A DNA stretch of 64,000 bases from JAVVEG01 sp041751425 (GTDB lineage Bacteria; Pseudomonadota; Gammaproteobacteria; Pseudomonadales; Pseudohongiellaceae). Positions 53,745-61,277 of this stretch are shown here, one piece after another (position 1 is the stretch's first letter; every line of letters begins with the position of its first letter). The stretch lies in contig JBGSXL010000002.1 in assembly GCA_041751425.1 (NCBI GenBank), positions 1 through 64,000 on the forward strand, written 5' to 3'. The notes under the pieces were generated by a model. It saw only the letters and a program-made list of their open reading frames with translations. It was not told where the DNA came from and did not search any database. The position numbers were made by a program, and so were the translations under genes.

Positions 53745-54437
53745 ATGTTGTTCAAAAACGCTGTACGGTTCAGGTTTCTTCTTGTCGGGCTTCTGCTGGT
53801 CAGTTTTGCCACGCCTGCCATGGCACAGAATAATGATCCCTGGGAGCCTGTTAACAAGCGCATTTATACCCTCAATGACTACCTGGACACCTTGATACTG
53901 CGACCTTTAGCGATCAGTTATAACACGTTGGTGCCGCCTCCAGTACGCGCGGGAATCGGTAATTTTATCTACAATATCAATGACGTAAATGTCATGGCAA
54001 ACAACCTCCTGCAGTTTAAGTTTAAGGATGCTGCGTCTGATTCCGGTCGTATTCTGATAAACACAACGGTAGGCTTGGGTGGGCTTTTCGATGTGGCGAC
54101 GAAAGCCGGGTTAGAGCGTCATCAGGAGGATTTTGGTCAGACTCTTGGATATTGGGGGGTAAAGCCCGGCCCCTATATGGTGTTGCCCTTGTTCGGCCCA
54201 AGCAATCTGCGTGACACATTGGGATTTGGCGTGGATTCCTATGTTAATCCCATTCGCCAGATAGAGAATGATGCGGCGCGTACCGCCTTATACGGCGTTA
54301 TTCAGATAGACACGCGAGCAACTACGATTCAGATAGAAAACATGATGTTTGGCGATGAATACTTGTTCGTCAAGGAAGCATACCTGCAACAGCGTCAATA
54401 CCTGGTCAGTGACGGTGAGGTCTTTGACGATTTCTAG
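53745..54437 (+). CDS. mlaA: MlaA (VacJ) family outer-membrane lipid-asymmetry protein
   Basis: 230 residues. NDPWEPVNKRIYTLNDYLD and RAGIGNFIYNINDVNVMANN, then RHQEDFGQTLGYWGVKPGPYMVLPLFGPSN (read here in parts) are the MlaA core. MlaA is normally a lipoprotein that removes phospholipids from the outer leaflet and passes them to MlaC. Here the signal peptide ends ATPAMA-QNN and has no Cys, so it lacks a lipobox. GAGGT precedes the ATG by about five bases. No other mla gene is adjacent. Confidence 0.92.
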   Translation: MLFKNAVRFRFLLVGLLLVSFATPAMAQNNDPWEPVNKRIYTLNDYLDTLILRPLAISYNTLVPPPVRAGIGNFIYNINDVNVMANNLLQFKFKDAASDSGRILINTTVGLGGLFDVATKAGLERHQEDFGQTLGYWGVKPGPYMVLPLFGPSNLRDTLGFGVDSYVNPIRQIENDAARTALYGVIQIDTRATTIQIENMMFGDEYLFVKEAYLQQRQYLVSDGEVFDDF

Positions 54438-54466
54438 TCGGCTTTAAAGTGGCGGCTAAACGATCT

Positions 54467-54934
54467 CTAGCTAATCCCCAATTGCTCGCGCACCGTTAAT
54501 TTACTCTTGATAAAATCGCTGTGCGGGACGTAAATCAGGTCTGCTATCCGACGGATGAGATGCTCTTCATACTTATCCAGGATATGGTCGGCAAATGCTA
54601 CGCGCCACATATTCTCTATCAATGCCAGTTTTTGCGGGCGATCGTATTCCGAATTTATCAGGCTGGTGAATTCGTAAAGCGAAGTCGCCTGATGCGACTC
54701 GGTTTCCGCCAGATCTATTATTTCCTCCAACGATGCGCTATCCAGATTGAAAGTCTGTTGCAAAACCTTGCGTAAAATTTTCGTTTCCCGCTCATCAATA
54801 TGCTGATCTGTTTTCAATAGTTCAAACAACAACGCAGCCGTGGCCAATTGCACTTTGCAGACGATACTACCCGTTTCCTCAGCACTTTCCGGTTTCAAAT
54901 TTTCGTCGAAAAACTTCTTGATGGTACTTAACAT
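54467..54934 (-). CDS. TerB-family protein
   Basis: 155 residues. The helical TerB-like fold shows ATAALLFELLKTDQHIDERE (about 31-50) and a second acidic motif VAFADHILDKYEEHLIRRIA, the pair of helix-loop acidic sites that define the family. Single-domain members in gammaproteobacteria are called tellurite resistance TerB, but the function is unproven and no other ter gene is present. It is convergent with mlaA and downstream of dusA on the same strand. Confidence 0.85.
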   Translation of the reverse strand: MLSTIKKFFDENLKPESAEETGSIVCKVQLATAALLFELLKTDQHIDERETKILRKVLQQTFNLDSASLEEIIDLAETESHQATSLYEFTSLINSEYDRPQKLALIENMWRVAFADHILDKYEEHLIRRIADLIYVPHSDFIKSKLTVREQLGIS

Positions 54935-54988
54935 CAGCCCAATACCTCTTTCATCAACGCTAAATCACTTTCTATTGGCTAAAACTTT

Positions 54989-55984
54989 TTATTCAGATAT
55001 CGAAACTTCAGTCACAAACGCCAGTGCGTCTTGCAGAACAGTAATATCCGCACTTTTTCTGTAGGCATTCTCACTTAAGTGTCTGCGAAATTGTCTACCA
55101 CCATGTACACCTTTGAATAAACCCAAAATATGTCGCGTCATGCATTGCAGGGGAGTGCCGGCTTCCAGTTCCGACTGAACATAGGGAAGGTAGTCCTGCA
55201 TCACTTGAAACCTGGAACGTATTGCTGTTTTCGGTATGCCATAAAATTCCGTGTCAACCGTCGCCAGTAGAAAAGGGTTCTGATACACCTCTCTGCCCAG
55301 CATCACACCATCAACGTGTTGCAAATGCGCTCTGGCATCCGCAAGTGAGCTGATTCCGCCATTGATAATGATTTGCAATTGCGGGTATTTCTGTTTAAGA
55401 CGATAGACCCGGTCATAATTCAGTGGGGGGATTTCCCGGTTTTCTTTCGGGCTGAGACCATTCAGCAGAGCGATTCTGGCGTGGACGATAAATGTGGTGC
55501 ACCCAGCAGCAGCGACAGTGCTGATGAATCGTTCAAAATAGGCGTCAGAGTCACGGTCATCTATGCCGATGCGACATTTGACAGTGACTGGCAAACCACT
55601 TTCAGACCTCATAGCAGCAACGCACTGAGCAACAAGTGCTGGGTCATCCATCAAGCACGCGCCAAACCGTCCGGCTTGCACACGATCACTGGGGCAGCCA
55701 ATGTTCAGGTTGATTTCGTCATAACCAAACGCGACAGTCATGGCTGCGGCCTGTTGCAGTTCTGCCGGGTTGCTGCCACCCAATTGCACGGCGATGGGAT
55801 GCTCTACCGGCGAGAACTCCAAAAGGCGGGTTTTCCGTCCATGCACCAAAGCAGCGCTGGTAATCATTTCTGTGTACAGCATGGCGTGACGGCTCAACAC
55901 GCGTAGGAATACCCGCTCGTGGCGATCAGTCCAGTCCAGCATGGGGGCAACGCAGAATGTGTGATCAGGCGGTAAAGTTAACAT
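54989..55984 (-). CDS. dusA: tRNA-dihydrouridine(20/20a) synthase DusA
   Basis: 331 residues from ATG 55984, giving MLTLPPDHTFCVAPMLDWTD at the N-terminus as in other DusA proteins; the frame extends to 56056. FMN barrel motifs APMLDWTDRH, NLNIGCPSDRVQ (catalytic Cys), CRIGIDD, INGGISS and DGVMLGREVYQNP are intact. It reduces uridines in the tRNA D-loop. A TATAAT lies seven bases before this ATG on the minus strand, so the mRNA may be leaderless. It is divergent from gltX. Confidence 0.94.
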   Translation of the reverse strand: MLTLPPDHTFCVAPMLDWTDRHERVFLRVLSRHAMLYTEMITSAALVHGRKTRLLEFSPVEHPIAVQLGGSNPAELQQAAAMTVAFGYDEINLNIGCPSDRVQAGRFGACLMDDPALVAQCVAAMRSESGLPVTVKCRIGIDDRDSDAYFERFISTVAAAGCTTFIVHARIALLNGLSPKENREIPPLNYDRVYRLKQKYPQLQIIINGGISSLADARAHLQHVDGVMLGREVYQNPFLLATVDTEFYGIPKTAIRSRFQVMQDYLPYVQSELEAGTPLQCMTRHILGLFKGVHGGRQFRRHLSENAYRKSADITVLQDALAFVTEVSISE

Positions 55985-55988
55985 CGGC

Positions 55989-56077
55989 GCGATTATACGC
56001 GAATAGGCGGCAGAGGAGGAGGGCTCGCGTTTTACCAACGCAGACTGCAATAGCATGACAGATTCGCGTATAATCGC
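55989..56077. promoter_or_regulatory. divergent -10 elements sharing a 16-bp sequence
   Basis: ATTCGCGTATAATCGC occurs at 56062-56077 on the + strand and as its exact reverse complement at 55989-56004. Each contains a perfect TATAAT. One faces gltX and the other faces dusA. No good -35 is seen for either, so they may rely on activators or upstream elements. Confidence 0.6.
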
Positions 56078-56145
56078 CGCCTTGTCTGCATTTCAGCAGC
56101 GCTTAGCTTTCGATAACACTCGCCGTAGAGCAACTCAGGAATTAC

Positions 56146-57660
56146 ATGCAAAAAGTCAGAACGCGCATTGCCCCATCGCCTACGGGTGACCCTCATGTTG
56201 GCACTGCCTATATTGCCTTGTTCAATCGTTGTTTCTCACAACAACACCAGGGGCAATTCATTCTGCGGATTGAAGATACTGATCAGGTACGCAGCACGGC
56301 ACGCTCAGAGCAGGATATTCTGGCAGCGTTAAATTGGCTGGGGCTGAGCTGGGATGAAGGCCCGGATGTCGGAGGTGAGTTCGGTCCTTATCGACAAAGC
56401 CAACGCAGTGACATCTATCGCGCCCATATCGGTCAATTGCTCGACAACGGCACCGCCTTTCGTTGTTTTTGCAGCGCTGAACGTCTGCATGAGTTGCGCG
56501 AGAAACAGATGCAGGAAAAGGTTAACGCCGGGTATGACGGGCACTGTCTGCAACTCAGTGAACAGGAACTCAGGGGCAAGCTGACCAACAAAGCGCCTTA
56601 TGTGATCCGTATGCGTATTCCGGAGAGCGGCGAATGCAATTTTACCGACATGTTGCGCGGCGAAATCTCCATAAGCTGGCAGCAGATAGACATGCAGGTG
56701 CTAATGAAATCAGACGGCTTGCCGACCTACCATTTTGCCAATGTAGTGGATGACCATCTGATGCAGATAAGTCACGTTATCCGCGGTGAGGAGTGGATCA
56801 ATTCAACACCCAAGCACTTATTGCTATATCAGTATTTCGGCTGGGAAGCTCCCACCTATTGCCATATGCCATTGCTTCGCAATACTGACAAAAGCAAGTT
56901 GAGCAAACGTAAGAACCCGACCAGTATCAATTATTATCGGGACATGGGGTATCTGCCTGAGGCGCTGGTCAATTACCTGGGTATGATGGGTTGGACCATG
57001 CCCGATGGGCGCGAACAGTTTTCTCAGGCCGAGATGATCGAAAACTTCGATCTCCTGCGGGTCTCTCTTGGCGGCCCCGTGTTTGACACGGAAAAACTGG
57101 ACTGGCTGAACGGCAAATATATACGCGAGAACCTGACTGACGAGGAGTTTGTTGAACAGTTTACCCGGTGGGCGTTTAATCCTGAGGTTGTCGCTGCAAT
57201 AGTACCGCTGATCAAGGACAGGGTGGAACGGTTCAGCGATGTTGTGCCATTGGCGGGCTTTTTTCTCGCCGGCATCGTTCCCCTGATTGCTGAGCAATTC
57301 AAACATGGCAAGCTCAGTGATGAGGACAGTCGGCGTATTCTGCAACACACAGTCTGGCAACTGGAAGCCCTGGAAGACTGGCAGCGCGATGATATCGAGC
57401 GTATCTGTCAGCAATTGGCAACCTTCATGGATTTGAAAATCCGTGATTTTCTGTTTCCACTGTTCGTAGCAGTATCCGGCAAAGCTGTATCAACCTCAGT
57501 CATAGATTCCATGGCAATACTTGGACTCGATATAGTCAGAGCGCGCATGCGCAACGGTATAACTGTACTAGGTGGTGTATCCAAAAAAGAAACGAAAACA
57601 CTGGAGAAGGAAACCCGTGACATTGCTGATTTTATGCGGCAATCCAGCGGTATTGATTGA
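56146..57660 (+). CDS. gltX: glutamate-tRNA ligase
   Basis: 504 residues. The class I synthetase motifs are PTGDPHVGTAYIALFN (HIGH-like) near the N-terminus and SKLSKRKNPTS (KMSKS-like) at about 246-256. A CFCSAERL segment and the all-helical anticodon-binding domain complete it. It charges tRNA-Glu with glutamate; GluQ-like editing features are absent. Its stop codon overlaps the -35 of the tRNA-Ala promoter. It is expressed from the TATAAT element at 56069-56074. Confidence 0.96.
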   Translation: MQKVRTRIAPSPTGDPHVGTAYIALFNRCFSQQHQGQFILRIEDTDQVRSTARSEQDILAALNWLGLSWDEGPDVGGEFGPYRQSQRSDIYRAHIGQLLDNGTAFRCFCSAERLHELREKQMQEKVNAGYDGHCLQLSEQELRGKLTNKAPYVIRMRIPESGECNFTDMLRGEISISWQQIDMQVLMKSDGLPTYHFANVVDDHLMQISHVIRGEEWINSTPKHLLLYQYFGWEAPTYCHMPLLRNTDKSKLSKRKNPTSINYYRDMGYLPEALVNYLGMMGWTMPDGREQFSQAEMIENFDLLRVSLGGPVFDTEKLDWLNGKYIRENLTDEEFVEQFTRWAFNPEVVAAIVPLIKDRVERFSDVVPLAGFFLAGIVPLIAEQFKHGKLSDEDSRRILQHTVWQLEALEDWQRDDIERICQQLATFMDLKIRDFLFPLFVAVSGKAVSTSVIDSMAILGLDIVRARMRNGITVLGGVSKKETKTLEKETRDIADFMRQSSGID

Positions 57661-57685
57661 CAGCGCAGGAAGCGGTGCTTAGAAT
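57657..57685 (+). promoter_or_regulatory. promoter of tRNA-Ala
   Basis: Consensus TTGACA (57657-57662, overlapping the gltX stop), a 17-bp spacer and TAGAAT (57680-57685), followed by the GC-rich discriminator GCGCGG. Same design as the tRNA-Glu promoter. Confidence 0.85.
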
Positions 57686-57703
57686 GCGCGGGCTTTAGTT
57701 TGT

Positions 57704-57779
57704 GGGGTCTTAGCTCAGCTGGGAGAGCGCAACGCTGGCAGCGTTGAGGTCATCGGTTCGATCCCGATAGGCTCCACCA
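57704..57779 (+). tRNA. tRNA-Ala (GGC anticodon)
   Basis: 76 bases with encoded CCA. Acceptor GGGGTCT pairs with AGGCTCC and contains the G3-U70 identity pair; the anticodon stem CAACG/CGTTG encloses CTGGCAG with GGC at 57737-57739; the T loop TTCGATC is standard. It is followed by a 35-base pyrimidine-rich tract (57780-57813) that may help termination. Confidence 0.98.
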
Positions 57780-57894
57780 ATTTCCTTTCTTTCCCTCTTT
57801 TCTCTTCTTTTTGCGGTTTTTAGCTTGTATCGCTTTACCTCTGAAAATAACTGACAAAGCATTGTCATATTTCCGTAAAATCACGGCTAATCAA

Positions 57895-57923
57895 TTGTAT
57901 TCAAGCGCCCACAGGACTATACT
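57895..57923 (+). promoter_or_regulatory. promoter of the sdhCDAB-sucA operon
   Basis: TTGTAT (57895-57900), a 17-bp spacer and TATACT (57918-57923). The transcript would start about 110 bp before the sdhC start at 58041. Confidence 0.65.
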
Positions 57924-58040
57924 CTGCGCCCATATCTCGTGCGCGAAATTCGTGCTCTGCAGGCAGGCGGACAGGCAGCCAATTTGCCGTTCCAATTTAC
58001 TAACCCAACCCGTTTTCGGGCTTCAGCGAAACTAAAATCA

Positions 58041-58415
58041 GTGAAAGATAACAGACCGATAAACCTCGATTTTACGACCCTGCGCATACCGCTACCCGCT
58101 GTCACATCATTCCTGCATAGAGTATCCGGCGTGTTCATATTCGCTGGCATTGCTCTATTGCTTTGGTTACTGGCGGAATCACTTTCTTCAGAGGAAGGTT
58201 TCCTGCAGGTTCAGCAATGGCTGGACACGCTGTGGGTGAAACTACTGCTGTGGTCTGTCGTTGCGGGCCTGCTTTATCACCTGATAGCCGGCATTAAGCA
58301 TCTGATCATGGATATGGGTATTGGTGAGACTTTGGAGGGTGGCGTGCTGGGTGCGCAGTTGGTCATAGCATCCTCAGCGATTGCCATCATTCTGGCGGGG
58401 GTATGGTTATGGTAA
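58041..58415 (+). CDS. sdhC: succinate dehydrogenase cytochrome b556 subunit
   Basis: 124 residues from GTG 58041, giving a DNRPINLDF N-terminus like other SdhC proteins; the frame extends upstream to 57939. Three membrane helices; the HRVSG motif (about 26-30) and H in LYHLIAGIKHLIMDMG supply the quinone-site Ser/Arg and heme ligand. It anchors the SdhAB dimer in the inner membrane. It overlaps sdhD by 7 bp. Confidence 0.93.
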   Translation: MKDNRPINLDFTTLRIPLPAVTSFLHRVSGVFIFAGIALLLWLLAESLSSEEGFLQVQQWLDTLWVKLLLWSVVAGLLYHLIAGIKHLIMDMGIGETLEGGVLGAQLVIASSAIAIILAGVWLW

Positions 58416-58777
58416 CGAATGTCACCAGTTTTGGCCGCAGCGGAGTCGCTGACTGGCTGGTTCAACGCGTTAGCGCTGTAATTCTGGGCGTATATTTTGT
58501 TGGCTTGCTGGGCTATCTGGTTCTGAACCCGGAGCTTGATTTCGACCGATGGCAGGCGTTATTCAGCACTACTTGGATGCGTATTGCCAGTCTTGCTGCG
58601 TTGATCGCACTGTGTGCCCATGCCTGGATAGGTATGTGGACCGTGTCCACCGATTACATAACAACAGCTTTGATGGGCAGCAAAGCCAATATCCTGCGTT
58701 TTGTATTTCAGCTTGCCTGTGTTGTGTTGATTTTCATCTACCTCATCTGGGGTATTCAGATTCTGTGGGGAAACTAA
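58409..58777 (+). CDS. sdhD: succinate dehydrogenase membrane anchor subunit
   Basis: 122 residues from ATG 58409, with GGGGG seven bases upstream; ATG 58403 is too close to it. Three membrane helices (VQRVSAVILGVYFVGLLGYL, IASLAALIALCAHAWIGMW, ILRFVFQLACVVLIFIYLIW). The His in CAHAWIGMWTV is the expected heme ligand, followed by the quinone-site D-Y. The stop is immediately followed by the sdhA ATG. Confidence 0.93.
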   Translation: MVTNVTSFGRSGVADWLVQRVSAVILGVYFVGLLGYLVLNPELDFDRWQALFSTTWMRIASLAALIALCAHAWIGMWTVSTDYITTALMGSKANILRFVFQLACVVLIFIYLIWGIQILWGN

Positions 58778-60550
58778 ATGACTGGGATTCGTACTCTATC
58801 CTTTGATGCAGTGATAGTGGGCGGGGGCGGCGCCGGTATGCGGGCTGCTTTGCAACTGTCTCAGTCTGGCTATAAAACAGCTGTAATCAGCAAGGTTTTC
58901 CCTACGCGTTCACATACCGTGTCTGCCCAAGGGGGCATCACCTGCGCAATAGCCAGCGACGATCCAAATGATGATTGGCGTTGGCATATGTATGACACCG
59001 TCAAGGGCTCCGACTATATCGGCGACCAGGACGCTATCGAGTACATGTGCAGCGAAGGCCCGCAGACAGTATTCGAACTGGAACACATGGGACTGCCTTT
59101 CTCGCGTACAGACAGTGGTCGCATCTATCAACGGCCTTTTGGTGGCCAATCTAAGGACTTCGGCAAAGGCGGGCAGGCCGCTCGTACCTGTGCGGCGGCA
59201 GACCGAACGGGTCATGCCCTGTTACACACCCTCTATCAGAACAATGTCAAGAACGACACCGTATTCTTCAATGAATGGTATGCAACAGACCTGGTGCGTA
59301 ATCAGGATGGTGTTGTCGTTGGAGTGATAGCTATCTGTATTGAAACGGGTGAAACCGTGTTTGTTCGCAGCAAGGCGACCGTGTTTGCCACTGGTGGTGC
59401 AGGTCGCATATATGCCTCAACCACTAACGCCATGATCTGTACGGGTGACGGTATCGGTATGGCACTCCGGGCCGGTTACCCGGTGCAGGACATCGAAATG
59501 TGGCAGTTCCATCCAACCGGCATCTACGGCGCCGGTACGTTGGTGACTGAGGGTTGCCGCGGTGAAGGTGGCTATCTGATTAACAAGGACGGCGAGCGCT
59601 TTATGGAACGTTATGCACCAAACGCCAAAGATCTGGCTGGTCGGGACGTCGTTGCCCGTTCCATGATTCTGGAGATTCTGGCAGGCAAGGGCTGTGGCCC
59701 GGATGGCGACCATGTGATGCTGAAACTGGATCATCTTGGCGAAAAAGTGTTGAACGCGAAACTGCCCGGCATTCTTGAATTGTCGCGCACCTTTGCCCAT
59801 GTTGATCCAGTCAAAGAACCCATTCCTGTTGTCCCTACCTGCCATTATATGATGGGTGGAATTCCTACTAATATCAACGGTCAAGCGCTGACTCTTGATG
59901 CAAAAGGTAATGATAAAATTATTGACGGGTTGTTCGCTGTGGGTGAAGTAGCGTGCGTATCCGTGCATGGCGCGAATCGTCTGGGCGGCAACTCTCTGTT
60001 GGATCTGGTCGTATTCGGCCGTGCTGCAGGTATGCACATCGAAAACATGCTGAAGCAGGGCATTGAACAGCGCGCTCCTTCACAATCCGATCTGGATCAG
60101 GCTCTGAGCAGATTGCACCGACTGAACAGCACCACAGGCGGCGAAAAAGTAGCTGATCTGCGTACCGAGCTGCAGACAATCATGCAGAACTATTTCGGTG
60201 TATTCCGAACCGGGGAATTCATGCGCAATGGCATAGAGAAGCTGGCCGCATTGCGTACCCGGGTAGCCAACATCGATCTGGCTGACAAGAGCAATGCCTT
60301 TAACACTGCCCGAATCGAGGCCCTGGAGCTGGAAAACCTGTTTGAAGTGGCAGAAGCAACAGCGATCGCCGCAGAGGCACGAACCGAAAGTCGTGGTGCA
60401 CACGCTCGGGATGACTATCAGGAGCGCGATGATGAGAACTGGCTGTGTCATTCCATGTACTTCCCTGGTGAGAAACGGGTAGGCAAACGCGCAGTCAATT
60501 TTTCACCAAAGACGGTCGCGACTATGGAACCCAAAATTCGGACTTATTAA
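58778..60550 (+). CDS. sdhA: succinate dehydrogenase flavoprotein subunit
   Basis: 590 residues. The FAD-binding GGGGAGMRAALQL is at about 15-27; the covalent FAD His is in RSHTVSAQGG; the active site shows FHPTGIYGAGTLVTEG and the C-terminal HGANRLGGNSLLDL; GGAGRIYASTTN and TCHYMMGGIPTN are further family blocks. It oxidises succinate to fumarate. It starts directly after sdhD and ends 15 bp before sdhB. Confidence 0.97.
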   Translation: MTGIRTLSFDAVIVGGGGAGMRAALQLSQSGYKTAVISKVFPTRSHTVSAQGGITCAIASDDPNDDWRWHMYDTVKGSDYIGDQDAIEYMCSEGPQTVFELEHMGLPFSRTDSGRIYQRPFGGQSKDFGKGGQAARTCAAADRTGHALLHTLYQNNVKNDTVFFNEWYATDLVRNQDGVVVGVIAICIETGETVFVRSKATVFATGGAGRIYASTTNAMICTGDGIGMALRAGYPVQDIEMWQFHPTGIYGAGTLVTEGCRGEGGYLINKDGERFMERYAPNAKDLAGRDVVARSMILEILAGKGCGPDGDHVMLKLDHLGEKVLNAKLPGILELSRTFAHVDPVKEPIPVVPTCHYMMGGIPTNINGQALTLDAKGNDKIIDGLFAVGEVACVSVHGANRLGGNSLLDLVVFGRAAGMHIENMLKQGIEQRAPSQSDLDQALSRLHRLNSTTGGEKVADLRTELQTIMQNYFGVFRTGEFMRNGIEKLAALRTRVANIDLADKSNAFNTARIEALELENLFEVAEATAIAAEARTESRGAHARDDYQERDDENWLCHSMYFPGEKRVGKRAVNFSPKTVATMEPKIRTY

Positions 60551-60565
60551 AAAGGTGCATTTAAC

Positions 60566-61270
60566 GTGTTAGTGAGCATATATCGGTATAACCCGGAAAC
60601 TGATTCCAAACCGCGCATGCAGGACGTGGAAGTGGAGTTACCGGCTGGCAAGGACATGATGGTGCTGGACGTTTTGGAACTGGTAAAGAGGAAGGACCCT
60701 TCCGTTGCCTATCGACGCTCATGCCGCGAAGGCGTATGTGGCTCCGATGGCATGAATATCAATGGCACCAATGCGCTGGCATGCATTACGCCGGTTTCGG
60801 CTGTTGCCAAGGGAGGCAAATTGGTTGTCAGACCGCTGCCGGGGCTGCCTGTTGTGCGCGATCTGGTTGTCGATATGTCAATTTTCTACAAACAGTTCGA
60901 GAAGGTGCAGCCGTTCCTGATCAACGATCAGCCAGCGCCTGCCATAGAGCGCTTGCAATCACCGGAAGACAGGGAGAAGCTGGACGGTCTGTACGAATGT
61001 ATTCTGTGCGCCTGCTGCAGTACCAACTGCCCTTCTTTCTGGTGGAATCCGGATAAATTCATCGGCCCTGCAGGTTTATTGCAAGCTTATCGTTTTCTGG
61101 CGGATAGCAGGGATACCGCAACCGACGAGCGCCTTAGCGACCTTGAAGATCCATTCAGTGTTTTTCGTTGCAGAGGCATTATGAACTGCGTGGCAGTTTG
61201 TCCAAAAGGGTTGAATCCTACCCGCGCTATCGGACATATCCGGACCATGTTGTTGCAACGCACTATTTAA
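60566..61270 (+). CDS. sdhB: succinate dehydrogenase iron-sulfur subunit
   Basis: 234 residues from GTG 60566 (AAGGTG upstream). The 2Fe-2S ligands lie in CREGVCGSDGMNINGTNALAC (21 residues, C-x4-C-x2-D... C pattern), the 4Fe-4S ligands in CILCACCSTNC and the 3Fe-4S/4Fe-4S set in CRGIMNCVAVCPKGLNP. It carries electrons from FAD to quinone. The sequence just quoted is read from its Cys pattern. Confidence 0.96.
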   Translation: MLVSIYRYNPETDSKPRMQDVEVELPAGKDMMVLDVLELVKRKDPSVAYRRSCREGVCGSDGMNINGTNALACITPVSAVAKGGKLVVRPLPGLPVVRDLVVDMSIFYKQFEKVQPFLINDQPAPAIERLQSPEDREKLDGLYECILCACCSTNCPSFWWNPDKFIGPAGLLQAYRFLADSRDTATDERLSDLEDPFSVFRCRGIMNCVAVCPKGLNPTRAIGHIRTMLLQRTI

Positions 61271-61277
61271 TCTGGGA

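Noticed and set aside
57780..57813. Pyrimidine tract after tRNA-Ala as a separate element
   Set aside because: It has no hairpin or repeat and is best seen as part of the tRNA 3' flank.
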